Shown here one piece after another: positions 1-5,520 of a stretch of DNA of 7,952 nucleotides (positions within the stretch are counted from its first letter, which is position 1; every line of letters begins with the position of its first letter). The translations under genes were made by a program, and so were the position numbers. This DNA is from Anaerolineales bacterium UBA3071 (GTDB taxonomy: Bacteria; Chloroflexota; Anaerolineae; UBA3071): the NCBI GenBank assembly GCA_002366755.1, contig DFBV01000016.1:1-7952 (forward strand). Direction: 5' to 3'. The notes below the pieces were generated by a model. It had not been told where the DNA came from. It searched no databases and saw nothing but the letters and a program-made list of their open reading frames with translations.

Positions 1-74
1 GCCAATTTGCGTGAAAGGAAGCGGTGAAGCGCACCTTCTTGCCATTAGTGGAGAAGGGCGCTTAGAATATCAGG

Positions 75-133
75 TCAGCGGAAGCAGAGGAGAAAGCGGA
101 ACCGTTTTTCCGCTCTTCCGCTCTTCTGCTGAT
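75..133. repeat. Imperfect intergenic palindrome with tandem units in its arm
   Basis: The left arm (about 75-102, containing AGCGGAAG and AAAGCGGAA) is an imperfect reverse complement of the right arm (about 108-133). The right arm contains the 8-base unit CCGCTCTT twice in tandem (110-117 and 118-125). The centre is a short T-rich loop. It would fold as a long imperfect hairpin on either strand. It lies past the terminator of the aminotransferase gene, in a stretch where I find no convincing gene. Its arm-with-tandem-units design resembles the other palindromes in this window, although the unit sequence differs. A role in RNA 3' ends or as a dispersed repeat is inference. Confidence 0.5.
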
Positions 134-140
134 AACATGA

Positions 141-174
141 CAAGGCCCCTCGCCCGACTGGGTGAGGGGCCTTG
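141..174 (-). terminator. Strong hairpin terminator after the aminotransferase gene
   Basis: A 15-bp stem with one G-T wobble closes a four-base loop (156-159). Bases 141-155 pair with 160-174, and the core is AAGGCCCCTC against GAGGGGCCTT. It lies 70 bases beyond the stop codon of the minus-strand aminotransferase, so it most likely ends that transcript. Neither side has a clean run of T (TCATGTTATC in the minus direction, CTATGTTATG in the plus direction), so it may act in both directions. The hairpin is seen directly; the terminator role is inferred from position and stability. Confidence 0.7.
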
Positions 175-184
175 CTATGTTATG

Positions 185-239
185 GGACACGGATGGCCAC
201 GGGTGAAAGCGGAGAAGGCATCTGTGTTCGTCCGCGTCC
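185..239. repeat. Palindromic intergenic repeat, family A copy 1
   Basis: GGACACGGA (185-193) pairs with TCCGCGTCC (231-239), with one wobble. The right half shares a nearly identical stretch with the element at 3657-3729: GTGTTCGTCCGCGTCCGA here and GTGTTCGTCCGTGTCCGA there. The element ends four bases past the stop codon of the aminotransferase gene. The second copy likewise ends six bases from the glyA stop. The left arm here is more degraded than in copy 2. It is probably a dispersed, REP-like or MITE-like intergenic element that is transcribed as a 3' hairpin. Confidence 0.65.
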
Positions 240-243
240 GATC

Positions 244-1428
244 TCAACTCGGGGCCCGGATGGCCTGTCCCAGGATGTCCATGCCGCGGGCGATGTCGGC
301 AGGGCTGACGTAGCTGAAGGGAAGACGAATGTGGCGCTCCCCGCCCCCTTCGGCGCCCCCTTCGGCAAAGAAAGGCTCGCCGGTGGGGAAGGTGATACCG
401 CGCACCTGGGCTGCGGCCAGCACCTCCCGCGCCGTCAGCGGCTCCGGCAGCGTCAGCCAGACGAAGAAGCCGCCACGAGGTCGCGTCCAGGTGACACCAG
501 ACGGCATTGTCGCTGCCAGTGCATCGAGCATGGCATCTCGCCGCGTATGGTAGCGGGCCACCAGTCGCGCCACGTGCGGCTCCAGATGTCCGGCGCGGCA
601 GAACTCGGCGACGACGTAGGCGGTGAAGGGATTGGCTCCGCCGGCCGACTGGCGCAGCCCACTGTTGGCCAGCCGCGTCACCGCCCCCTGTTCGGCCAGC
701 ACCCACCCCAGCCGCAGACCCGGTGCCAGCGTCTTGCTGAAACTGCCCAGCCGCAGCACGCCCTGTCTGCCTGTCAGCTCGAATAGCGAAGGGGGCACCG
801 TTCCCTCGTAGCAGAGATCGCGATACACGTCGTCCTCGACGATCCAGAGCTTCTCGTCCCGCGCCAATGCTGCCAGCGCGTGCCTCCGCTCCGCGGTCAT
901 GGTCACGCCGGAGGGGTTCTGAAAGGTGGGGATGGTGTAGAGGAAAGCGACGTCTGTGTCTTCGGTTCGCAGTTGGCGTAGTTTACCGGCCAGTGTCTCC
1001 ACCATGATCCCTTCGTCGTCCAGCGGCACGGCGACCAGACGCACAGGGTAGTCGCGTAGGACGGCGATGGCCTCGTGATAGGAGGGGGCTTCCAGCAGCA
1101 CCACATCCCCGGGGCGCGCCCAGAGACGGCAGATGAGGTCCAGTCCCTGCGAGGCACCGGCGGTGATGAACAGTTGCTCCGTGCTGACTCTCAGTCCTTC
1201 GTCCCGCAGCAGCTTCCGGCAGAGGATGTTCAGCAGCAGAGGCGGCCCTTGTTCGGGGCCGTAAACCAGCGATGCAGGGATGTGATGCTGCAGTGTGATC
1301 TCGACTGCTTCCTGCAGCTCGGCTAGGGGGAACGCGTCGGGATCGGGGTGGCCATAGTAGAAGGAGAGGGCGCCCGGCGGCCCGCCCCCTGTTTGCAGGG
1401 CGGCTGCCGGTTCGTCTGAGCCATTCAT
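244..1428 (-). CDS. PLP-dependent aminotransferase, class I/II (LysN/ARO8-like)
   Basis: Cytosolic fold-type I, pyridoxal-phosphate-dependent aminotransferase of 394 residues, the usual length for the standalone LysN/ARO8-like group. These enzymes move an amino group between 2-oxoglutarate/glutamate and aromatic, branched or 2-aminoadipate-type substrates; the substrate here cannot be read from sequence. Visible landmarks are a YGPEQGPPLL segment near residue 56, the cofactor-side ITAGASQGLDL (88-98), NPSG with Asn171, the D-x-x-Y motif at Asp199-Tyr202, the Schiff-base lysine Lys232 in GSFSKTLAPGLRLGW, and the carboxylate-binding Arg368 in HIRLPFSY. There is no GntR-type DNA-binding domain at the N-terminus, so it is an enzyme rather than a MocR regulator. 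The ATG has a GGAGG ribosome binding site four bases upstream. The spoVS-like gene ends 69 bases upstream on the same strand with no obvious promoter between, so the two may be co-transcribed. A palindrome and a strong hairpin follow the stop. Confidence 0.9.
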   Translation of the reverse strand: MNGSDEPAAALQTGGGPPGALSFYYGHPDPDAFPLAELQEAVEITLQHHIPASLVYGPEQGPPLLLNILCRKLLRDEGLRVSTEQLFITAGASQGLDLICRLWARPGDVVLLEAPSYHEAIAVLRDYPVRLVAVPLDDEGIMVETLAGKLRQLRTEDTDVAFLYTIPTFQNPSGVTMTAERRHALAALARDEKLWIVEDDVYRDLCYEGTVPPSLFELTGRQGVLRLGSFSKTLAPGLRLGWVLAEQGAVTRLANSGLRQSAGGANPFTAYVVAEFCRAGHLEPHVARLVARYHTRRDAMLDALAATMPSGVTWTRPRGGFFVWLTLPEPLTAREVLAAAQVRGITFPTGEPFFAEGGAEGGGERHIRLPFSYVSPADIARGMDILGQAIRAPS

Positions 1429-1497
1429 CTTGCCTCCGAAGATGAAGGATGCACCCGGGACCTGGCCAAGGCGTCTCCTGATGTGTCCAGCGTGTCT

Positions 1498-1797
1498 CTA
1501 CGGGTGGTCTTCCGAGGGGTATTCCTCTGGATAGCGTGGCTCGACGATCAGCTTCATAGCTGTACGCCGCTCGCCCTTGATCTCCACATCCGTGAACTCG
1601 GGAATGCAGATCACGTGGATGTTGTCGTCGGCCAGATACTTGCGGGCGATGGCCACCGCTTTCACTGCCTGATTGACGGCGCTGGCGCCGATGGCCTGTA
1701 CCTCGGCGTACCTTACTTGCCGGATGACAGCAGCGATGGCTCCAGCCACTGCGGTGGTGCGGGACCGGGCCGCCACTTTGATGATGCCGATGTCCAT
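1498..1797 (-). CDS. spoVS: SpoVS family protein (Alba-like fold)
   Basis: A 99-residue protein that I recognise as SpoVS from its signature: IKVAARSRTTAVAGAIAAVI (6-25), AEVQAIGASAVNQAVKAVAI (31-50), and ICIPEFTDVEIKGERRTAMK then LIVEP (63-87). The family is a small dimeric Alba-fold group, thought to bind nucleic acid. In Bacillus it affects septation and spore coat assembly, but it is also widespread in bacteria that do not sporulate, so a sporulation role should not be assumed here. It is about 12 residues longer than the usual 86 owing to an acidic, proline-containing tail (89-99). The internal ATG at 1797 is chosen over a longer upstream reading because GAGGAG lies six bases before it and the family alignment begins there. 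It has its own promoter (1844-1872) and lies 118 bases after queG on the same strand. The aminotransferase follows. Confidence 0.93.
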   Translation of the reverse strand: MDIGIIKVAARSRTTAVAGAIAAVIRQVRYAEVQAIGASAVNQAVKAVAIARKYLADDNIHVICIPEFTDVEIKGERRTAMKLIVEPRYPEEYPSEDHP

Positions 1798-1843
1798 GGC
1801 TGTCTCCTCGAAGTGTGGCGTGTTGGGTGTGCCGACACTTGCT

Positions 1844-1872
1844 ATTCTACTCTGTTTTGCGATAAGAAGCAA
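1844..1872 (-). promoter_or_regulatory. Sigma-70-type promoter of the spoVS gene
   Basis: On the minus strand, TTGCTT (1872-1867) and TAGAAT (1849-1844) are separated by exactly 17 bases. The -10 matches TATAAT at five of six positions; the -35 keeps TTG only. Initiation would fall near 1837, giving a leader of about 40 bases before the ATG at 1797. It sits wholly in the gap between the queG stop and the spoVS start, which supports an independent transcript for spoVS and perhaps the aminotransferase. Confidence 0.6.
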
Positions 1873-1915
1873 AGTAGGCCCATCGACGGCACGATGTGAA
1901 GCAGCGCGCTGGCGG

Positions 1916-2962
1916 CTAGCGCGTTGCACCGCTGTCAATCCGGTCCAAGGCCCAGGCGGCATGATCGCACACCAGCGGCTCGGGATCGCTCAGCGCTTCA
2001 GTCAGGACGGGTCGAGCGGTGGGGTCGCCCCAATTGCCCAAGGCCACGGCCACGTTGCGCAGCAGTCCTCGCCGTTTCGCCCGCGTGATAGGGCTGTCCC
2101 GGAAGCGGCGACGAAATGGTTCGTCGTCAAGGGCCATCAGCTCCAACAGCGAGGGGTTGATCAGATCAGGGCGCAACTGGAAGGCGGGGTCACTGCCGGG
2201 CTGGCTGAAGCGTTGGTTCCAGGGGCACACTTCCTGGCAGAGATCGCAGCCGAAGATGCGCTGGCCCAGCAGTGGGCGCAGTTCTTCGGGGATGGCGCCC
2301 TTCAGCTCGATGGTCAGGTAGGCGATGCAGCGCCGGGCGTCCAGGAGGTATGGCTCGATGAGGGCCCCGGTGGGGCAGGCATCGAGGCAGCGAGTGCACG
2401 TGCCGCAGCGTGGGGTTGCCCACGGTTCGTCCGGCGGTAGCTCGATCTCCAACAACAGCTCTCCCAGCAATAGCCACGAGCCGAGGCCGGGGTTGATGAG
2501 GCAACAGTTCTTGCCGATCCAGCCGAGGCCGGCTTGCATCGCCAGTTCCCGTTCCAGCAGTGGCCCGGTATCCACGTAGGCGCGGCCCAGCGACTTCGGC
2601 GAGCGGCCCGTTTCCGCTGCCAGCCAATCCAGCAGTGCCAGCAAACGGCGCTTCATCACCTCGTGGTAGTCATCCCTGCGGGCGTAGCGGGCGATGAGGC
2701 CGTGGCCAGGCGGTGGGGGCTCTTCATCGGGCAGGAAGCTGTTGAGACCAACGACAACGATACTGCGACAGCCGGGCAGCAGCGAGCGAGGATCGCGTCG
2801 CTCCTTGATCCGCCGCGCCAGGTAGGCCATTGAGCCAGCGTAGCCAGCCTCCACCCAGCGGGCGTAGAAGTCGGCGTGCGCGCTCGGCCTGGCAGGGCAG
2901 ATGCCCACCAAATCGAAGCCTAGGGCTAATGCTTGCTGTCTGAGGTGTGTTGCCAGGGTCAT
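1916..2962 (-). CDS. queG: Epoxyqueuosine reductase QueG
   Basis: The cobalamin- and iron-sulfur-dependent enzyme that reduces epoxyqueuosine to queuosine at the wobble base of tRNAs with GUN anticodons (Asp, Asn, His, Tyr), the last step of queuosine synthesis. In the 348-residue product, YVDTGPLLERELA (129-141) holds the conserved Asp131, the proposed proton donor. GLGWIGKN (145-152) is a family signature. A CxxCxxCxxxCP motif (Cys186, 189, 192, 196) and a second set (Cys212, Cys239, Cys242, Cys246) bind two 4Fe-4S clusters. The C-terminus (about 294-343) is a HEAT-like repeat (LRNVAVALGNWGDPTA), as in longer QueG proteins. I start at ATG 2962 because homology begins with MTLATHLRQQALALGFD. 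The frame stays open to 3178, but that extra sequence looks non-coding. No clear Shine-Dalgarno precedes the ATG (only GAG) and no firm promoter was found, so the start is less certain than the function. Confidence 0.95.
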   Translation of the reverse strand: MTLATHLRQQALALGFDLVGICPARPSAHADFYARWVEAGYAGSMAYLARRIKERRDPRSLLPGCRSIVVVGLNSFLPDEEPPPPGHGLIARYARRDDYHEVMKRRLLALLDWLAAETGRSPKSLGRAYVDTGPLLERELAMQAGLGWIGKNCCLINPGLGSWLLLGELLLEIELPPDEPWATPRCGTCTRCLDACPTGALIEPYLLDARRCIAYLTIELKGAIPEELRPLLGQRIFGCDLCQEVCPWNQRFSQPGSDPAFQLRPDLINPSLLELMALDDEPFRRRFRDSPITRAKRRGLLRNVAVALGNWGDPTARPVLTEALSDPEPLVCDHAAWALDRIDSGATR

Positions 2963-3100
2963 CGAGTGGCTCGACAGGACGTGATGATGGATGTAACGAT
3001 TTCGGCCTCCACGTGCGCTTCGCATAGCACTACAATAGATATCAATGGCAAAAAGTCCAGTTTCTCTGCAGATGAATCGGTTTTCTACACGGGAGGAAGT

Positions 3101-3129
3101 TTGACAACCGGGCGTAAATGCGGTAAGAT
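3101..3129 (+). promoter_or_regulatory. Sigma-70-type promoter of the 3220-3615 gene
   Basis: TTGACA (3101-3106) is a perfect -35 box, followed after exactly 17 bases by TAAGAT (3124-3129), four of six for the -10. Initiation would fall near 3136, leaving about 84 bases of leader before the ATG at 3220. It lies in the divergent gap between queG and the unknown plus-strand gene and faces the latter. The rest of the gap (2963-3100) shows no convincing queG promoter on the opposite strand. Confidence 0.7.
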
Positions 3130-3162
3130 GAGCGTCAAGAGATAGCGCGGCATTCGCAAGCA

Positions 3163-3213
3163 GCGGCTGGGTCGCCACGAAGTGGCCTGGCCGCGTCAGT
3201 TCCTCCAGGGAGG
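3163..3213 (+). promoter_or_regulatory. Structured 5' leader of the unknown gene
   Basis: Two potential hairpins lie between the predicted transcription start and the ATG. In the first, GCCAC (3174-3178) pairs with GTGGC (3182-3186), extended by GCGGC (3163-3167) with GCCGC (3190-3194) across an internal loop. The second is small: CCTC (3202-3205) pairs with GAGG (3210-3213), part of the ribosome binding site, and would partly mask it. The pairing is visible, but a regulatory role is speculative. It does not match any riboswitch class I recognise. Confidence 0.35.
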
Positions 3214-3219
3214 TGTAAC

Positions 3220-3615
3220 ATGTCCAAACCGATGTATGAGGATGCCAACATCTTGCTACAGACTGCGGCCTTGATGGTCAATCCGACGTATCAAGAGGCG
3301 TCGAGTTTTGTGCTGAGCCCGCGCTTCGTCTTGGACTACGAACCCTTCGTCGCCAAATTCCCCCGCGGCAGCCACGAATTCACGCTGGCGCGCCGGGCGT
3401 GCGCTTTCTACGAGACGTTGGGCACGCTGTGGAAGCACGGCCTGTTCCACGAGGACTTGCTCTTCGACTGGTTGTCCATCAGCTACATGTGGAATCGGCT
3501 CAAGGGATTTGCCCTGGGACTGCGCTCCGAGGTGGGCAGCGAGGCGCTGTATGAGCACTTCGAGGCCATGGCCAAGGCCGAGGCGGAGTGGAGCAAGCGC
3601 AAAGCAAGTGATTAG
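3220..3615 (+). CDS. Hypothetical protein, 131 aa, DUF4760-like centre
   Basis: I do not firmly recognise this protein. It is soluble and probably all-helical, with no signal peptide, membrane segment or metal-binding motif. The most distinctive part is the centre: ACAFYETLGTLWKHGLFHED (60-79) then LLFDWLSISYMWNR (80-93). This recalls the 'FYE-LG-L-K-GLI-E-L--D' pattern of DUF4760-type proteins, a family of unknown function; that resemblance is from memory and tentative. Two aromatic-rich stretches (FVLDYEPFVAKF, 36-47, and the centre) and a charged tail (AKAEAEWSKRKASD, 118-131) complete it. Coding is well supported: GGAGG lies six bases before the ATG and a consensus promoter lies upstream. 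It is the only plus-strand gene, divergent from queG and convergent with glyA, so neighbours give no functional clue. Confidence 0.8.
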   Translation: MSKPMYEDANILLQTAALMVNPTYQEASSFVLSPRFVLDYEPFVAKFPRGSHEFTLARRACAFYETLGTLWKHGLFHEDLLFDWLSISYMWNRLKGFALGLRSEVGSEALYEHFEAMAKAEAEWSKRKASD

Positions 3616-3656
3616 CCAGAGAACCAAGTCTCTCCAAGAAACCTGATTCATTTGCA

Positions 3657-3729
3657 GGACACGGATCGAAGCGGATGAACGCGGATTAGGTCAATTTCGA
3701 TCAATGTCTTTCCGTGTTCGTCCGTGTCC
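3657..3729. repeat. Palindromic intergenic repeat, family A copy 2
   Basis: Perfect 9-base ends GGACACGGA (3657-3665) and TCCGTGTCC (3721-3729) flank an interior in which each arm repeats a short unit. The left arm reads ACACGGAT, GCGGATGAACGCGGAT; the right arm reads TCCGTGTTCGTCCGTGTCC. Several registers of pairing are therefore possible. The right half is nearly identical to that of 185-239. It fills the gap between the convergent unknown gene and glyA, ending six bases from the glyA stop, so both transcripts would carry it as a 3' hairpin. It has no long T run, so terminator activity is inferred. Confidence 0.75.
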
Positions 3730-3735
3730 GAGATG

Positions 3736-5160
3736 CTAACTTCTTTGCTGGTGTGACGGCGCCGGACAGGTCTTCGCCGAGGGAGGATAGATCCCCGGTA
3801 CGGGGAAGCGGGAGCAGATCTCGCTCACCCTCTGTCTCACCCGTTGGTACACCGCCTCATCCCCCAGGTTATGGATCACGGCGGCGATGAGTTCGCCAAC
3901 CTCTTCCATCTCCGTGCTGCCGAATCCCCGCGTGGTCACGGCCGGTGTGCCGATGCGGATGCCGCTGGCCACTCGCGGCGGCCGCAGATCAAACGGAATG
4001 GCGTTCTTGTTCACGGTGATGCCCGCGCCGTCCAGGGCTTCCTCCGCTTCTTTGCCGGTAATCCCCACCGCGCCCACATCCACCAGCATCAGGTGGTTGT
4101 CGGTACCGCCGGAGACCAGGCGTAGTCCTTCATCCTCTTGCAGCTTGCGTGCCAGCGCCTTGGCGTTATCCACGATGCGCTGGAGATAGTAGCGGAATTC
4201 CGGTTGCTGCGCCTCGCCGAAGGCAGCGGCCTTAGCAGCGATGCAGTGCATCAGTGGCCCGCCCTGCATGCCGGGGAAGATGCTCTTGTCGATCGCCTTG
4301 GCGTATTTCCCTTTGCAGAGGATCAGCCCACCCCGCGGCCCACGCAGCGTCTTGTGCGTGGTGGAGGTAACGAAGTCGCAGTGAGGCACAGGGCTGGGGT
4401 GCAGCTCTCCGGCCACCAGCCCGGCGATGTGGGCGATGTCGGCCATCAGGTAGGCCCCCACCTCGTCGGCAATCTCCCGCAGCCGGGCGAAGTCAATGAA
4501 ACGCGGATAGGCGCTGGCCCCGCAGACGATCATTTTTGGACGCACTTCCCGCGCCTGGCGGGCGATGGCCTCGTAGTCGAGGGTTTCCGTTTCCCGTGAC
4601 ACGCCGTAGGGATGCACTTCGAACAGCTTGCCGGAGAAGTTGACTGGGCTGCCGTGTGTCAGGTGGCCGCCGTGGGCCAGGCTCATGCCCATGATGCGGT
4701 CGCCCGGTTCCAGCACGGCGAAGTAGACGGCCATGTTGGCCTGCGAGCCGGAGTGGGGTTGCACGTTGGCGTGCTCGGCCCCGAACAGTTGCTTGGCGCG
4801 GTCAATGGCCAGTTGCTCCACGATGTCCACGTACTCGCAGCCGCCGTAGTAGCGGTGACCGGGGTAGCCCTCGGCGTATTTGTTGGTGAGCACTGAGCCC
4901 AGCGCTTCCAGCACGGCAGCACTGACGTAGTTCTCCGAGGCGATGAGCTCGATCTTGTTCACCTGGCGCTGGGCCTCATTCTGAATAGCCTCTGCCAGCT
5001 CAGGGTCGCTTTGGAAGAGGGCTAACTCCGGCTTGCCGCCCAGAAAGCTCCAGGCGATGCCCAGCTCGAAAGGGGCGGCCCGCACCCGCTCTTCCAGCGT
5101 CGTCCACAGGTGGTGCAGGTCGTCTAGCCTCTTCTCTCCTCCAGAACGGGTTTGCTCCAT
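3736..5160 (-). CDS. glyA: Serine hydroxymethyltransferase with N-terminal extension
   Basis: Cytosolic PLP enzyme converting serine plus tetrahydrofolate to glycine plus 5,10-methylene-tetrahydrofolate, the main entry of one-carbon units for purine, thymidylate and methionine synthesis. Landmarks in the 474-residue reading are NKIELIASENYVS (68-80), TNKYAEGYPGHRYYGGCEYV (92-111), HSGSQANMAVY (136-146), cofactor-binding Asp241 and His244 in MADIAHIAGL, the Schiff-base lysine Lys270 in TSTTHKTLRGPRGG, GTDNHL (352-357), and carboxylate-binding Arg403 in GIRIGTPAVTTRG. All catalytic positions look intact. Bacterial GlyA is usually 415-430 residues; here about 45 residues precede the normal start (LALFQSDPELAEAI at 47-60), plus a short C-terminal tail. 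The ATG at 5160 is supported by GGAAGGTGA just upstream. A GTG at codon 26 is a possible alternative start. Upstream, on the same strand, are a strong hairpin and tRNA-Asn; I see no clear promoter of its own. Confidence 0.97.
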   Translation of the reverse strand: MEQTRSGGEKRLDDLHHLWTTLEERVRAAPFELGIAWSFLGGKPELALFQSDPELAEAIQNEAQRQVNKIELIASENYVSAAVLEALGSVLTNKYAEGYPGHRYYGGCEYVDIVEQLAIDRAKQLFGAEHANVQPHSGSQANMAVYFAVLEPGDRIMGMSLAHGGHLTHGSPVNFSGKLFEVHPYGVSRETETLDYEAIARQAREVRPKMIVCGASAYPRFIDFARLREIADEVGAYLMADIAHIAGLVAGELHPSPVPHCDFVTSTTHKTLRGPRGGLILCKGKYAKAIDKSIFPGMQGGPLMHCIAAKAAAFGEAQQPEFRYYLQRIVDNAKALARKLQEDEGLRLVSGGTDNHLMLVDVGAVGITGKEAEEALDGAGITVNKNAIPFDLRPPRVASGIRIGTPAVTTRGFGSTEMEEVGELIAAVIHNLGDEAVYQRVRQRVSEICSRFPVPGIYPPSAKTCPAPSHQQRS

Positions 5161-5204
5161 ATCTCACCTTCCACAGGTCTGATAGCGAGAACAGCGCCTA
5201 AGAG

Positions 5205-5233
5205 AACGTCCGGTGGTCAGGCCACCGGACGTT
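5205..5233 (-). terminator. 12-bp perfect hairpin between tRNA-Asn and glyA
   Basis: AACGTCCGGTGG (5205-5216) is a perfect inverted repeat of CCACCGGACGTT (5222-5233) around a five-base loop. It begins 15 bases after the 3' end of the tRNA and ends 44 bases before the glyA ATG. In the transcript direction the stem is followed by CTCTTAGG rather than a U run, so it is not a textbook intrinsic terminator. It may mark the tRNA 3' end, be a partial terminator that allows read-through into glyA, or protect the glyA mRNA after tRNA processing. Confidence 0.6.
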
Positions 5234-5248
5234 GTGTCTTCGGGAAAT

Positions 5249-5324
5249 TGGCTCCTCGGGCAGGACTCGAACCTGCAACCAACCGGTTAACAGCCGGACG
5301 CTCTGCCAATTGAGCTACCGAGGA
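5249..5324 (-). tRNA. tRNA-Asn (anticodon GTT), CCA encoded
   Basis: This 76-base tRNA folds completely. The acceptor stem TCCTCGG/CCGAGGA (5324-5318 with 5259-5253) is followed by discriminator G and an encoded CCA. The D arm is GCTC...GAGC. The anticodon arm is TCCGG-CTGTTAA-CCGGT with anticodon GTT at 5291-5289 and a T-T mismatch at the top pair. The T arm is GCAGG-TTCGAGT-CCTGC. It reads AAC/AAU codons and is a natural queuosine tRNA, hence a substrate of the QueG pathway encoded 2.3 kb away. A near-consensus promoter lies just upstream. Confidence 0.97.
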
Positions 5325-5345
5325 GCGATAGCTTCACGTGAGAAG

Positions 5346-5374
5346 ATTATACTCAAAAACGGCGGTTTCGTCAA
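5346..5374 (-). promoter_or_regulatory. Near-consensus sigma-70 promoter of tRNA-Asn
   Basis: On the minus strand, TTGACG (5374-5369) and a perfect TATAAT (5351-5346) are separated by 17 bases. Initiation is expected near 5339, about 15 bases before the mature tRNA. This is the strongest promoter in the window and may also supply glyA by read-through of the hairpin at 5205-5233, since glyA lacks an obvious promoter. No GC-rich discriminator typical of stringent control is evident: the bases after the -10 are CTTCTCACG. Confidence 0.88.
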
Positions 5375-5424
5375 ATTGAGGCCCATAGGGAACTGGGGGA
5401 GAATCACAAGGCAACCCCAGACTT

Positions 5425-5477
5425 CACAGATTGCACAGATGGGTCGAACGACAATCAGTGAAATCCACGCATCTGTG
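5425..5477. repeat. Palindromic intergenic repeat, family B (CACAGAT type)
   Basis: CACAGAT occurs twice in tandem (5425-5431 and 5434-5440). It is answered by the inverse ATCTGTG (5471-5477) and a degenerate inner copy near 5454-5464 (TCAGTGAAATC). It lies between the end of rpoD, 43 bases away, and the tRNA-Asn promoter. It has the same arm-with-tandem-units plan as the CGGAT-type repeats but a different unit. A dispersed repeat acting as the rpoD transcript 3' hairpin is plausible but unproven. Confidence 0.55.
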
Positions 5478-5520
5478 GTCAAGACGGCATGCTTGTCATA
5501 ACACACGGCGTGAGGGGTTA

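Noticed and set aside
1..74. Possible ends of genes at the left edge (plus frame stopping at 25-27; short minus frame from ATG 45)
   Set aside because: Too few residues to judge, and no ribosome binding site for the minus ATG. A plus-strand gene ending at 27 would share the terminator at 141-174, but nothing supports it beyond an open frame of eight codons.
62..706. 214-codon minus-strand open frame
   Set aside because: It overlaps the aminotransferase gene in another frame on the same strand and runs through the terminator hairpin and palindromes; Arg/Gly/Ala-rich composition with no domain. It is a shadow of a high-GC gene.
1673..2440. 255-codon plus-strand open frame antisense to spoVS and queG
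   Set aside because: It crosses two well-supported minus-strand genes and the spoVS promoter; no domain and no ribosome binding site. High-GC antisense shadow.
3023..3051. Candidate minus-strand promoter for queG beginning with TTGCCA
   Set aside because: The hexamers 17-19 bases downstream (GCTATG, CTATGC, TATGCG) are poor -10 matches, so it was not listed as a feature.
2963..3178. 72-codon N-terminal extension of queG
   Set aside because: The extra residues resemble no QueG N-terminus, the region contains the divergent promoter of the plus-strand gene, and no ribosome binding site precedes the upstream ATGs.
3618..3633. Small hairpin AGAGA / TCTCT just after the unknown gene
   Set aside because: Only five weak base pairs with no U run. 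The palindrome at 3657-3729 is a better candidate for the transcript end.
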